Below are positions 1 through 8,668 of a stretch of 64,000 nt of DNA, in pieces. The position numbers were made by a program, and so were the translations under genes. The stretch's first letter is position 1, and the number at the start of each line of letters is the position of its first letter. The DNA comes from Pseudomonas putida (GTDB lineage Bacteria > Pseudomonadota > Gammaproteobacteria > Pseudomonadales > Pseudomonadaceae). Under the pieces are notes generated by a model. That model saw only the letters and a list, made by a program, of their open reading frames with translations. It was not told where the DNA came from and ran no database searches. The DNA is taken from contig NZ_JAETZZ010000001.1 in NCBI RefSeq assembly GCF_022627325.1, forward strand, positions 248,001 through 312,000. Direction: 5' to 3'.

Positions 1-299
1 GGGCCCTTCTGCAGCAACGGCGCGGCCGGCATCTCGGCCGCGAAACCGTCCAGCGCCACGGCTTGCAGGTGATCATCTGCCTCGACGCCTTGCAACAGCG
101 TGGCCAGCGGCACAGCGCGGTAACGCATGGGCCGTTTGTAGGAAACGTCCTGTTCGATGGTTATGTCGCGTGCTTGCGGCATGCGCAGCAACTCGGCGCT
201 GTCCAGGGTGCGCGATGTGCCATCGAGTTCCAGGTGCAGTTGTGCCGCCTGCAGCGGCAAGCTGAGAAAAAGGGCTAGCAGGGCAAAAAACAGGCGCAT
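1..299 (-). CDS. Exported molybdopterin-binding-domain-like protein, C-terminus outside window
   Basis: Only the first 99 codons are inside the window; the frame stays open to base 1. Residues 1-19 form a typical Sec signal peptide (MRLFFALLALFLSLPLQAA), so the product is periplasmic. The stretch with YRAVPLATLL followed by a VALDGFAAEMPA segment resembles small periplasmic proteins with an oxidoreductase molybdopterin-binding fold, which in Pseudomonas often sit beside two-component genes. A GGAG lies about ten bases before the ATG. The exact activity cannot be judged from this fragment. Confidence 0.55.
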   Translation of the reverse strand, partial: MRLFFALLALFLSLPLQAAQLHLELDGTSRTLDSAELLRMPQARDITIEQDVSYKRPMRYRAVPLATLLQGVEADDHLQAVALDGFAAEMPAAPLLQKG

Positions 300-365
300 A
301 GGGAGGCTCCGACCGTCATGGCCGGCAGGTTACCTGTGCGTTGCCCCTTGAGGCCACAGCCATCG

Positions 366-461
366 TCATCCGAACAAACGTGTCAGGTTCGGCAAGATCA
401 ACAGCAACGTCGTGGCGAATAAGATGAGCCCAGCTTGGCGAATTTTCGATTGTCTGAACAT
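366..461 (-). CDS. Possible 31-residue single-pass membrane peptide
   Basis: A short frame encodes a basic N-terminus (MFRQSKIRQ), one hydrophobic helix at about residues 10-26 and a short NLTRLFG tail, which is the layout of a bacterial small inner-membrane protein. The frame extends upstream to base 602, but that part has no membrane or domain character, so I take the internal ATG. Only a weak AAGG-type ribosome site precedes it. I have an impression that this peptide is conserved in Pseudomonas but cannot confirm it. Function unknown. Confidence 0.4.
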   Translation of the reverse strand: MFRQSKIRQAGLILFATTLLLILPNLTRLFG

Positions 462-825
462 GGCGGACCGCCTTCTTGTTGTTATTCCTGAATACCCGTT
501 GGCTTCCCTGTCGCGTTTCGGGTCGATCACCGCAGCGTGCCTGCACGCTTTACCACTGACCTCTTTGAATCGATATACAACCAACAGTAGGGTGAACGTC
601 ATCCATGTTTAAGAACCCTTTGTTCTATTGACCTTGCATACTGATTGCCGGATGGCATGAGGCCAATAGCCAGCTCTCTGACATGCTCTGGCTAGACAGG
701 GGCGCAATACCCGGCGCCTATCCGACAAAATGTGACCGTTCGTCAGTGCAGCCTACTTGCTTGTACGTGCCTTTCACGGCAGTCTCTACAGCTGATTCCC
801 ACCCATGTCGTTCAGGACTATCCCT
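462..825. other. Non-coding stretch, no clear element
   Basis: This separates the small leftward peptide from the rightward amidotransferase gene and presumably holds both promoters. I see no tRNA, repeat or convincing hairpin. An AGGA nine bases before the ATG at 826 is the ribosome site of the next gene. Confidence 0.4.
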
Positions 826-1560
826 ATGTCGTTACGCATCTGCATCCTTGAGACCGATGTCCTGCGACCGGAGTTGACCGCGCAGTACCAGGGCTACGGC
901 AGGATGTTCGAGCAGCTCTTCTCGCGGCAGCCGATTGCAGCCGAGTTTCGTGTGTACAACGTGATGAACGGCGACTACCCCGCCGACGACGAACGTTTCG
1001 ATGCCTACCTTGTGACAGGCAGCAAGGCGGACTCGTTCGGTTCAGATCCATGGATCCAGACCCTCAAGGCGTATCTGCTCAAGCTGTACCAGCGCGGCGA
1101 AAAGCTGCTGGGTGTGTGCTTCGGCCATCAGCTGCTGGCGTTGACCCTGGGTGGCAAGGCCGAGCGGGCTGACAAGGGCTGGGGCGTGGGCATCCACCGC
1201 TATTCGCTGGCGGCACATGCGCCGTGGATGGACCCTGAGGTGTCCGAGCTGACCTTGCTGATCAGCCACCAGGACCAGGTCACTGAACTGCCTGAAGGCG
1301 CTACGGTAATCGCCTCCAGCGATTTCTGCCCGAACGCGGCGTATCACATCCGCGATCAGGTGCTGTGCTTCCAGGGGCATCCGGAGTTCGTCCACGACTA
1401 TTCGCGGGCCTTGCTCGATGCGCGTCAGGAATACCTGGGGGATGAGGTTTACCACAAGGCGGTGGCTAGCCTGGCCACTGAACACCAGGGCGACCTGGTC
1501 GGTGAGTGGATGATGCGCTTCATCCAGCAGCCAACCAAGGCCAGCGACAGCGCTGCCTGA
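826..1560 (+). CDS. Class I glutamine amidotransferase-like protein
   Basis: The 244-residue protein has the class I GATase triad: the nucleophile Cys98 in GVCFGHQLLAL and the His/Glu pair in QGHPEF near residue 185. As a stand-alone GATase domain similar to the GuaA N-terminus it probably releases ammonia from a glutamine or gamma-glutamyl amide. The partner or substrate is unknown, and the PuuD type that hydrolyses gamma-glutamyl-amines is an alternative. I chose the second ATG because AGGA lies nine bases before it; the ATG at 805 has no ribosome site. It converges with the CorA-like gene. Confidence 0.8.
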   Translation: MSLRICILETDVLRPELTAQYQGYGRMFEQLFSRQPIAAEFRVYNVMNGDYPADDERFDAYLVTGSKADSFGSDPWIQTLKAYLLKLYQRGEKLLGVCFGHQLLALTLGGKAERADKGWGVGIHRYSLAAHAPWMDPEVSELTLLISHQDQVTELPEGATVIASSDFCPNAAYHIRDQVLCFQGHPEFVHDYSRALLDARQEYLGDEVYHKAVASLATEHQGDLVGEWMMRFIQQPTKASDSAA

Positions 1561-1566
1561 TGCACA

Positions 1567-1586
1567 GGGGCTGCGAACGCAGCCCC
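1567..1586. terminator. Hairpin shared by two convergent genes
   Basis: A GC-rich perfect palindrome, GGGGCTGC with a four-base loop and GCAGCCCC, sits between the convergent stops of the amidotransferase and CorA-like genes. There is no long T tract on either strand, so termination efficiency is uncertain. Confidence 0.45.
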
Positions 1587-1592
1587 GACACG

Positions 1593-2564
1593 CTAAAGCC
1601 AGCCGGAGCGCTTGAAGCTGGCGAACAGCCCGGCGCATCCCAGCCCGATCACCCCCAGCACCGCAAAATACCCGTAATGCCAGCCAAGCTCCGGCATGTT
1701 CTGGAAGTTCATCCCGTAGATCCCGGCAATCGCCGTGGGGAACGCCAAGATCGCCGCCCACGCTGCGAATTTGCGCTGCACGATGCTTTGCCGCCGTGAC
1801 TCCAGCAGCATGCCAATCTCGATGGTCTGGCTGGCGATGTCGCGGATCCCGACCAGGTCTTCCATCTGCCGCGTCACGTGGATCTGCACGTCGCGAAAGT
1901 AGGGGCGCATGTTCTTGTCGATGAACGGGAAGCTCAGGCGCTGCAGTTCCTCGCTCACCTCCACCATGGGCGCCACATAGCGGCGCAGGCGCAGGATGTC
2001 GCGGCGCAGGCTGTGCAGGCGGCGGATGTCGTCTTCGAGCAACGAGCCGGTGAGCACGCTCTGCTCCAGCTCTTCGATCTCGTCATGGATGGCTTCGCTG
2101 ACCGGTTGGTAGTTTTCGGTGACGAAGTCCAGCAGTGCGTAAAGCACGAAATCTTCGCCGTGCTCCAACAGCAAGGGGCGCGCCTCGCAGCGTTGGCGCA
2201 CCAGGGCATAGGATTTGGAGTGGCCGTTGCGGCAGGTGATGACGTAGCCGTTGCCGGCGAAGATGTGGGTTTCGATGAACTCCAGCTTGCCCTCATGGCG
2301 CACGGGCGAATAGGTGACGATGAACAGCGCGTCGCCGAAGGTTTCGAGCTTGGGCCGGCTGTGTTTCTCCAGCGCGTCCTCGATGGCCAGTTCGTGCAGG
2401 TTGAACTGGCACTGCAGGTTGGCCAGTTCCTCGGCATTGGGCTCTTCCAGGCCGATCCAGACGAAATGCCCGGGCTTGCGTGCCCACTCGCTGCCCTCGT
2501 CGATGCTGATGTTGGTGACTTTTCTGCCGGCGCTGTACACCGCCGATGCCACGACTCGACCCAT
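1593..2564 (-). CDS. CorA-family divalent cation transporter (ZntB-like)
   Basis: The 323-residue protein has the CorA layout: a long acidic cytoplasmic funnel domain, then two C-terminal membrane helices with the family signature YGMNF between them (near residue 285) and a short basic tail. CorA proteins form homopentameric channels in the inner membrane for Mg2+ and Co2+; ZntB relatives carry Zn2+. The pore motif alone does not decide the metal. I start at ATG 2564, which matches relatives beginning MGRVVA; an in-frame GTG lies 24 bases further upstream. The acyltransferase gene lies just upstream on the same strand. Confidence 0.85.
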   Translation of the reverse strand: MGRVVASAVYSAGRKVTNISIDEGSEWARKPGHFVWIGLEEPNAEELANLQCQFNLHELAIEDALEKHSRPKLETFGDALFIVTYSPVRHEGKLEFIETHIFAGNGYVITCRNGHSKSYALVRQRCEARPLLLEHGEDFVLYALLDFVTENYQPVSEAIHDEIEELEQSVLTGSLLEDDIRRLHSLRRDILRLRRYVAPMVEVSEELQRLSFPFIDKNMRPYFRDVQIHVTRQMEDLVGIRDIASQTIEIGMLLESRRQSIVQRKFAAWAAILAFPTAIAGIYGMNFQNMPELGWHYGYFAVLGVIGLGCAGLFASFKRSGWL

Positions 2565-2627
2565 GGTTATCCACTTGTTTGGTTGCACACGATGTACAGC
2601 TTGGGCCGTAGGGGCGCTGAGGGCAAC

Positions 2628-3347
2628 CTAGCGCTTGGACAACTCGCCTTCCATGTGGTCGATGCACTGCTGCATCTGCCCGCGGCACTGCTCGATCAAG
2701 GCCGGGAGGTCTTGCTGGGTCAGCCCTTCAGTAGCGATCGGCGGCAGTGAGCGCACGATCACCGTGCGGCGTCGCCAGCTGTTGAGCCCCAAACGGCGCG
2801 CATAGCGGCTGACGCACACCGGCACGATCGGTACGCCCGCCTCGAGCGCCATGTGGAAGGCGCCTTTCTTGAACGCCAGCAACTGGTCTGACGGGTTGCG
2901 CGTGCCCTCAGGGAAGATCCAGATCGACGTGTCGTCACGCAGGATACGCGTGGTCACCTGCATGGCCTTGCGCGCCTGGTAAGCATTCTTGCGGTCCACC
3001 AGCACATTGCCGCCCAACCAGAACAACTGCCCGAACAGTGGGATCCAGCCGAGGCTTTTCTTGCCGATGGCGACCGTGCGCCGGGGCACCACATGGCCGA
3101 GGATGAACAGGTCGAAGTTGGACTGGTGGTTGGCGATGATCACACAGCCGGGTGGCTGGTCAGCCAGCGGGCCGACTTCGGCCTTGACCTCGATGCCCAG
3201 CAGCCGGGTGGCCGGCAGGCTGTAAAGGCGGGCGAAAATGCGGCTGTTGTCGCGGTTGAAGGGGCGCAGCACGCCGATCAGCAGGCCAATGGCCCCGACC
3301 AGCAGGAAGTGCAGCGCCAGTAGGAGCATGCGAAGGCAATAAAGCAT
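2628..3347 (-). CDS. plsC: 1-acyl-sn-glycerol-3-phosphate acyltransferase (PlsC type)
   Basis: The 239-residue protein has an N-terminal membrane helix and the LPLAT motifs: NHQSNFD (the HX4D catalytic motif) and FPEGTRN for phosphate binding. The family moves an acyl chain onto lysophosphatidic acid to make phosphatidic acid at the inner membrane. The frame stays open well upstream, but that part has no domain character and the ATG at 3347 follows a GTGAG ribosome site. Pseudomonads carry several PlsC paralogues, so this may not be the housekeeping copy. Confidence 0.8.
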   Translation of the reverse strand: MLYCLRMLLLALHFLLVGAIGLLIGVLRPFNRDNSRIFARLYSLPATRLLGIEVKAEVGPLADQPPGCVIIANHQSNFDLFILGHVVPRRTVAIGKKSLGWIPLFGQLFWLGGNVLVDRKNAYQARKAMQVTTRILRDDTSIWIFPEGTRNPSDQLLAFKKGAFHMALEAGVPIVPVCVSRYARRLGLNSWRRRTVIVRSLPPIATEGLTQQDLPALIEQCRGQMQQCIDHMEGELSKR

Positions 3348-3463
3348 GGTTTGGCTCACACCAGACAGTCGCGGTGCAGTGTACGGCTGTGCACTGGGTT
3401 GGGCAAACCTTGGGTTCGCGCCAATGGCCCTCTGGGCGGCGTGACGGCCAGAGGGCCTGAGGG

Positions 3464-4153
3464 TCAACCCACTGGCTGCTGGTCCAGTTGGATGGCCTCA
3501 TCCAGGGCGTCCAGGAGGCCCTTGCGCACCTTCAGCTTGGTGTTCTTGTGCGCCAGCATGTTCAGCTTCTTCAATTCACGCGCAGCGGCCAGCGCGGTGT
3601 CGTGCAACTGCTCGGCCGGCACCACCTTGTCGAGAAAGCCCGCTTGCATCGCGCCATGCGGGTCAAAGATTTCGGCATTGTTCACCGAGCGCTGGAAGGC
3701 TGCGCGGCTCAGGCGGTCGCGGGCCAGTTCGATGCCGGCGTGGTGCATGGTCATGCCGATCTGCACTTCGTTCAGGCAGATCTTGTACGGCCCCTCGACA
3801 CCGATGCGGTAGTCGGCGGACAACAACAGGAAGGCACCCTTGGCCACGGCGTTGCCGGGGCAGGCGACGATCACCGGGAACGGGTGAGAGAGCAGGCGCC
3901 GGGCCAGGGTGGAGCCGGCGGTGACCAGGCTGATGGCTTCCTTGGGGCCTGCGGTCATCACTTTCAGGTCGTAGCCGCCAGACAGGATGCCCGGCTGGCC
4001 GGTGATGATGACCACGGCGCGATCTTCCTTGGCGCGGTCCAGGGCCGCGTTGAAGGCCGTGATGACATCCGGCGAGATAGCGTTGACCTTGCCGTTGTTG
4101 AGGGTCAGGGTGGCGATGCCGTCTTCGGCGTGGTAGGTAATCAGCTCGCTCAT
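3464..4153 (-). CDS. Crotonase-family enoyl-CoA hydratase/isomerase
   Basis: The 229-residue protein matches the short crotonase fold. LNNGKVNAIS near residue 20 and the GILSGGYDLK oxyanion-hole segment near 60 are clear, followed by the GNAVAKGAFLLL helix and a NEVQIGM segment carrying the expected acid. Family members hydrate or isomerise CoA thioesters in fatty-acid or side-chain catabolism. Substrate cannot be told. It is a lone gene, 116 bases from the acyltransferase on the same strand. Confidence 0.8.
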   Translation of the reverse strand: MSELITYHAEDGIATLTLNNGKVNAISPDVITAFNAALDRAKEDRAVVIITGQPGILSGGYDLKVMTAGPKEAISLVTAGSTLARRLLSHPFPVIVACPGNAVAKGAFLLLSADYRIGVEGPYKICLNEVQIGMTMHHAGIELARDRLSRAAFQRSVNNAEIFDPHGAMQAGFLDKVVPAEQLHDTALAAARELKKLNMLAHKNTKLKVRKGLLDALDEAIQLDQQPVG

Positions 4154-4377
4154 GGCTAGAGTCCTTTAGGGGGCGTGGCGACGACGTTACCCAGCGCTGC
4201 GGGCCAGGTAAAGCAGCAAGGCTGACCAGCCAGTCAGCGACCGGCCTTGATGCCTTGCGCAATCAGGGCAGGGCGTGCGGTTGCGGTAAAAGCGCTGGCG
4301 AGATTGGCAGCTTTGCCCTGGCAGCCTGGGGTTTTCCGTGGTTTGGCTTAAATGCATGAAAAAACTGAAAAAAATGC

Positions 4378-4406
4378 TTGCCAAAGAAAAGGTCTTCTAC
4401 TAAATT
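4378..4406 (+). promoter_or_regulatory. Sigma-70 promoter of tRNA-Ser
   Basis: TTGCCA and TAAATT are separated by exactly 17 bases, followed by a GC-rich GCGCGCC discriminator typical of stringently controlled stable-RNA promoters. The tRNA starts 38 bases after the -10 box. Confidence 0.7.
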
Positions 4407-4443
4407 AGCGCGCCTCGACAGGCTGAATGGCTTGAAGAGAAAC

Positions 4444-4533
4444 GGTGAAGTGTCCGAGTGGTCGAAGGAGCACGCCTGGAAAGTGTGTATACGAGAAATC
4501 GTATCAAGGGTTCAAATCCCTTCTTCACCGCCA
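4444..4533 (+). tRNA. tRNA-Ser(GGA)
   Basis: A 90-base class II tRNA with encoded CCA. The acceptor stem GGTGAAG pairs with CTTCACC, the anticodon loop reads CTGGAAA with anticodon GGA, a long variable arm follows, and the T-loop is GGTTCAAATCC. It reads UCC and UCU serine codons. Confidence 0.96.
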
Positions 4534-4545
4534 CATTCTACGAAG

Positions 4546-4578
4546 AGCCCCCATGCTGAAAAGCCTGGGGGCTTTTTG
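4546..4578 (+). terminator. Rho-independent terminator of tRNA-Ser
   Basis: An eight-base stem (AGCCCCCA with TGGGGGCT) is followed directly by a T run, 12 bases past the tRNA CCA end. Confidence 0.85.
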
Positions 4579-4655
4579 TTTGCTGGGGTTTTTGCCCCAG
4601 CGGGGCGCGCAGGGGCATGTGCGCCCCTGCCAGCCCCCCATTGCGACCAGTTGCC

Positions 4656-6794
4656 CTAGAAGCTCACCACGGCCGACACGCGTGCGGTCCTGGGCGCGCC
4701 CTGGAAAAGGTAGTTGTCCCCCAGGTAGTCCCCCACATCCCGCCAGTAGCGCTTGTCGAACACGTTGTCCACGGTCAGGCGCAGCACGGTGTCATAGCCC
4801 CCGATACGCGTGCGATAGCGGCTTCCCACATCGAACACGGTATAGCCCCCGACCTGTACATTCCCCGCCTGGCTCGCATACTTGCTGGCGCTGTATCGCG
4901 CCCCGCCCAGCAGCGCCAGGCCCGGGACCGGCAGGCTGTAGTCGGCTTGCAGGGCGGCACGCAGGCGCGGCACGTTGATCGCCTGGTGGTCTTCGTAGGC
5001 ATCGGTACCGCTGTTTTTCACCCGGGCGCGAATCGCTGCGGCGCTGGCCTGGACCTGCAGGTTCGAGGTCACCCAGCCGCTGGCGCCCAGTTCCAGGCCG
5101 ATGTTCTTCTGCTGGCCCTGCTGTACATAGGTGAAGCTGCCGTCGCCTTCAGGGCGGGCGTATTGATAGGCCTGGCGGATCTGGAACAGCGCGGCGCTGA
5201 AACTCATGCCCTGCCAGTCGCGCTTGATGCCCAGCTCAAGCTGATGCGAGAGGGTAGGGGCAAGGATTTCTGCCGCATTGCTGGCATACCAGGGCGCGGT
5301 GCCCCCTGCAGACAGGCCCTTGGAGTAGCTGGCATACACGGTGGTCTCCTGGCGCGGCTTGTAGATCAGCGCGGCATTGGGCAGCAACTGGTATTGCCGG
5401 GTATGGCGCCCGGCCAGGCCCGTTTCGTCCCAGGTCTTTTCGTCCAGGCGCACTTCACGGGCGCCGAGCACGGCCTGCCACTGTTCGCTGAAGGTGATGC
5501 GGTCGTTGATGAACAGGCCGTACTGGCGGCTGTCCAGGCGCCGCTCGCTGGCACCGACCGGCAGGTCCGAGGGCGCTACGGCGGGCGCGCCGGTGTAGAT
5601 GTTGCCGCTGCCGACCAGCTGGTTGTAGTAGGGGCGTTGATCCAGCGTGCGGCGTTGAGCGCTGGCGCCCACCGTCAGTTCATGGCTCACGCCGAGCGCG
5701 TCGAAGTGGCCGTCGAGCATCGCTTGCGCTTCGTCGGTGCGGCGGGTGTCGTCAGGGCTGCGGAAGTCATAGATGTCGTAGTCGCCCTCTGGGCTGAAGT
5801 GCGACTGCCAGCCGTCTTCGCTGCCCCAGGCGAACGCGCTGTAGTCATCGATGACCACTTTGCTGCGCGAGGCGCTCAGTGTGCCGCTCCAGGTATCGTT
5901 GAAACGGTACTGGAAACGCCCGCCCAGGTTCAGTGAATCGTTCTGTACCGGCTTGGCCCAGTGCTGGTAGGCCAGGCGGTCGTCCGGGTCGATCCCATGG
6001 GGGACTTCGCTGCCGCCAAGCAGTTGATAACCCGGTACCGAGCGCTGTTCGCGGTGCTGGTATTCGGCATCGAGCTGCAAGGTGGCATCAGGGTTGATCT
6101 GCCAATCGAACGCCAGCGAAGCAAAGTCGCGCTTGCCGTCGGCATGGTCGACGTAGGAGCGGATGTCTTCGTGGGCGAGGTTGGCGCGCAGCCCGAACTG
6201 CCGCTCACTGCCAAACCAGCCGCCCAGGTCGGTGGCCAGGTAGCGCTCGCCCTGTTCGTTGGTCGACACCGTTACGCTGCGCACATCCTCGGCGCGCTTG
6301 GTCACGTAATTGATCAGCCCGCCGGGCGCCGACACGCCACTGTGCAGGCCCGACAGGCCCTTGAGCAGTTCGACTTGCTGCTTGTTCTCCAGCGCCACGT
6401 TCTGCTCGCCGGCGATGGTCTGGCCATTGATGCGGTAGCTGCTGGCGGCATTGAGCTCGAAGCCGCGCACGTTGAAGTTTTCGTAATAGCCGATCGGGGC
6501 GTAGCTTTCGCCGACCGAGGCATCGCTGTGCAGCACTTCGCTGAGTGTGCGTACCTGGCGGTCTTCGATCAGTTGCTGGCTGAAAACACTGACCGATGCC
6601 GGGGTGTCGAGCAGGGGGGCTGCCTGAAACCCGCCTACCGCAGCGTCGGTTACTTGATAGCCGTCGTTGCCGTAGGTGTCGGATACCTGCATCGGGGCGA
6701 GTGTGACGCTGTCCTGGGCCAGGCCTTGGGGGGTGTGCAGGGCCAGGCCCAGGCTGAGCAGGCTCAGGGGCAGGCGGGGGTGGGGCAGGGGCAT
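4656..6794 (-). CDS. TonB-dependent siderophore receptor
   Basis: The 712-residue outer-membrane protein has a signal peptide ending near residue 26, then a plug domain with APLLDTPASVSVFS and YYENFNVRGFELN. The beta-barrel ends in the outer-membrane sorting signature with a terminal Phe (VSAVVSF). Such receptors import ferric siderophores with TonB-ExbBD energy. There is no N-terminal signalling extension, so it is not a FecA/FoxA-type transducer. AAGGA lies seven bases before the ATG. The ligand cannot be named. No regulator or biosynthesis gene lies beside it. Confidence 0.88.
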   Translation of the reverse strand: MPLPHPRLPLSLLSLGLALHTPQGLAQDSVTLAPMQVSDTYGNDGYQVTDAAVGGFQAAPLLDTPASVSVFSQQLIEDRQVRTLSEVLHSDASVGESYAPIGYYENFNVRGFELNAASSYRINGQTIAGEQNVALENKQQVELLKGLSGLHSGVSAPGGLINYVTKRAEDVRSVTVSTNEQGERYLATDLGGWFGSERQFGLRANLAHEDIRSYVDHADGKRDFASLAFDWQINPDATLQLDAEYQHREQRSVPGYQLLGGSEVPHGIDPDDRLAYQHWAKPVQNDSLNLGGRFQYRFNDTWSGTLSASRSKVVIDDYSAFAWGSEDGWQSHFSPEGDYDIYDFRSPDDTRRTDEAQAMLDGHFDALGVSHELTVGASAQRRTLDQRPYYNQLVGSGNIYTGAPAVAPSDLPVGASERRLDSRQYGLFINDRITFSEQWQAVLGAREVRLDEKTWDETGLAGRHTRQYQLLPNAALIYKPRQETTVYASYSKGLSAGGTAPWYASNAAEILAPTLSHQLELGIKRDWQGMSFSAALFQIRQAYQYARPEGDGSFTYVQQGQQKNIGLELGASGWVTSNLQVQASAAAIRARVKNSGTDAYEDHQAINVPRLRAALQADYSLPVPGLALLGGARYSASKYASQAGNVQVGGYTVFDVGSRYRTRIGGYDTVLRLTVDNVFDKRYWRDVGDYLGDNYLFQGAPRTARVSAVVSF

Positions 6795-6820
6795 GCTGGG
6801 GTCCTTGAGCGATGAGCACG

Positions 6821-6860
6821 CACGGGCCCACTCGCGGGTAAGCCCGCGAATGGGCCCGTG
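6821..6860. repeat. REP-like palindrome upstream of the receptor gene
   Basis: A near-perfect 40-base palindrome with arms CACGGGCCCACTCGCGGG and CCCGCGAATGGGCCCGTG and a four-base loop. It fits the repetitive extragenic palindromes scattered through P. putida genomes and lies 26 bases upstream of the receptor start codon. Confidence 0.75.
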
Positions 6861-6916
6861 CAGTCAAAAAACGCTCATGTTATCAGGCGCGTATCACCCC
6901 GTACGCCTGAAGTTGT

Positions 6917-7297
6917 TCAATCCCCCGCGGGCGGGCGCCGATGCTGGCGCCAGCTGTCGTCGATCTTGGACCAGGTCTTGCCATCGGTACTGGCCATCAG
7001 CTTGCGGCCGTCCTTGAAGGTCGCCAGGAAGGTGGCTTCTTCCTCCTTGCCGCCCAGCCATAGCCCGGCCAGCAGGCCCACTGGGCCAGCCACCAGGGCG
7101 CCGGCCATGCCCCAGCCGAGGGCGGTCCCCAGGTTGCGATTGGATTCCAGGCTGGCCAGGCGCAGGTCGCTGATGCGGGTAAGGGAAATCCGCTCGCCAG
7201 GCGAGGGGCTGCGCGGGGTCTTGAGTGTGAGCGATCCATTGCGATACTCGCCTTCACCTTGCAAGAAATCGCCGGATTGCACCGTGAGTCTTGTCAT
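6917..7297 (-). CDS. Conserved hypothetical protein with glycine-rich membrane hairpin
   Basis: A 126-residue protein. The first ~45 residues are soluble and beta-rich, then a Gly/Ala-rich segment (LGWGMAGALVAGPVGLLAGLWLGG, a glycine-zipper pattern) could form a membrane hairpin near residues 60-85, followed by a KDGRKLMAST-type beta strand. An AGGAC ribosome site precedes the ATG. I do not recognise a named family. It sits alone between the TonB receptor and an MFS gene on the same strand. Confidence 0.7.
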   Translation of the reverse strand: MTRLTVQSGDFLQGEGEYRNGSLTLKTPRSPSPGERISLTRISDLRLASLESNRNLGTALGWGMAGALVAGPVGLLAGLWLGGKEEEATFLATFKDGRKLMASTDGKTWSKIDDSWRQHRRPPAGD

Positions 7298-7393
7298 TGA
7301 GTCGTCCTGTCAGTGAAAGGGGTTTTGATCAACACCTACTGAAGCGCCGGGGCGGCGGGCAAGTCAACGGGCAGGCGACGGAGGGCTGCGGTG

Positions 7394-8587
7394 TCATGCC
7401 GCACCGGCCTTCGCGGCGCGCTTGCGCGTGCGTTCGGCCCACCCCCACACCAGCAGTGCCAGTGCCCCGATCGCAAGCCCCGCCGTCACGATGCCCATCC
7501 AGCCCTGGTACTGGAACAGCTGTGTGCCCAGCAAGGAGCCTAGCGCGCCACCGATGAAATAACAGGTGATGTAACCGGCATTGAGCCGGGTGCGTGCTTC
7601 GGGGCGCAAGGCGATGACCGCATTCTGGTTGCTCACATGCACTAGCTGCACGGCCAGGTCCAGCAGCAGTACGCCGAGCAGCAAGGCCAGTAGCGAGCTT
7701 TGCGCGAAGCCCAGCGGTATCCACGCCAACACCAGCGCTACCAGGCCCACGGTGGTGCCCAGCGAGCCTTTGCCACGGTCAGCCAGGCGGCCGGCCCAGT
7801 TGGCCGAAAGCGCACCCGCCGCGCCGGCAAGGCCAAACAGGCCGATCACCGCATCGGAATAATGATAAGGCTCACGCGCCAGGAGGAACGCCAGCGGCGT
7901 CCAGAACAGCCCGAACAGGCTGAAGGCCAGCAACCCCAGCAGCGAGCGCAGGCGCAGTAGCGGCTCCTCGATGAACAGGCGGAATACCGAGCCGATCAGT
8001 GCCGGGTACTTGAGCCCTGCATGGCTGTGGTGTTGCGGCAGGCTGCGGTACAGGGCAAAGGCAGTGACGGCCATCAGCACTGCGGCCAGCACATAGATGC
8101 TGCGCCAGCCACCCAGTTCGGCCATGAAGCCGGCAGCGGTGCGCGCGAGCAGGATGCCCAGCAGCAGGCCGCTCATCAGCGTGCCCACTGCGCGCCCACG
8201 TTGATGCGGCTCGCTCAGGGTTGCGGCCATGGGCACGAGGATCTGCGCCACCACCGAGAACAGCCCGGTGAGCGCCGTCCCCAGCAGCAGCCAGGGCAGG
8301 CTGGGGGCGCAGGCGCTGATCACCAGGCCCAGGGTGGAAATCACCGACATGATCACGATCAGGCGGCGCTGCTCGAACAGGTCGCCCAAAGGCGCCAGCA
8401 GCAGAAGGCCCGCGCCGTAGCTGAGTTGGGCGGCGATGACGATGCTGCCGGCGCTGGCGGTGCTCAGGCCGAACTGTTCGGCGATGCTGTGCAGCAGCGG
8501 CTGCGCGTAGTAGTTGCTGGCCACGGCCAGGCCGGTGGCGGTGGCCATCAGCAGGATCAGGGCGCGGCTCAAGGTTGGGGAGGGCAT
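7394..8587 (-). CDS. Major facilitator superfamily transporter
   Basis: The 397-residue protein has about 12 hydrophobic segments and an MFS A-type motif between helices 2 and 3 (APLGDLFEQRRLIV). It resembles drug and sugar efflux antiporters of the DHA1 group. The neighbouring SDR and divergent LysR genes suggest a small metabolite-response locus, but the substrate is unknown. Confidence 0.85.
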   Translation of the reverse strand: MPSPTLSRALILLMATATGLAVASNYYAQPLLHSIAEQFGLSTASAGSIVIAAQLSYGAGLLLLAPLGDLFEQRRLIVIMSVISTLGLVISACAPSLPWLLLGTALTGLFSVVAQILVPMAATLSEPHQRGRAVGTLMSGLLLGILLARTAAGFMAELGGWRSIYVLAAVLMAVTAFALYRSLPQHHSHAGLKYPALIGSVFRLFIEEPLLRLRSLLGLLAFSLFGLFWTPLAFLLAREPYHYSDAVIGLFGLAGAAGALSANWAGRLADRGKGSLGTTVGLVALVLAWIPLGFAQSSLLALLLGVLLLDLAVQLVHVSNQNAVIALRPEARTRLNAGYITCYFIGGALGSLLGTQLFQYQGWMGIVTAGLAIGALALLVWGWAERTRKRAAKAGAA

Positions 8588-8668
8588 GAAGATCTCGGAG
8601 CGGGCAAGGGTATGTGGCGTCCAGTATCTGGGCGGTTCAGGCTGGACGCCAGCGGGCGAGGCATTCGA

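Noticed and set aside
4617..5936. 439-codon plus-strand frame opposite the TonB receptor
   Set aside because: Antisense to a receptor with signal peptide, plug and barrel end; no ribosome site.
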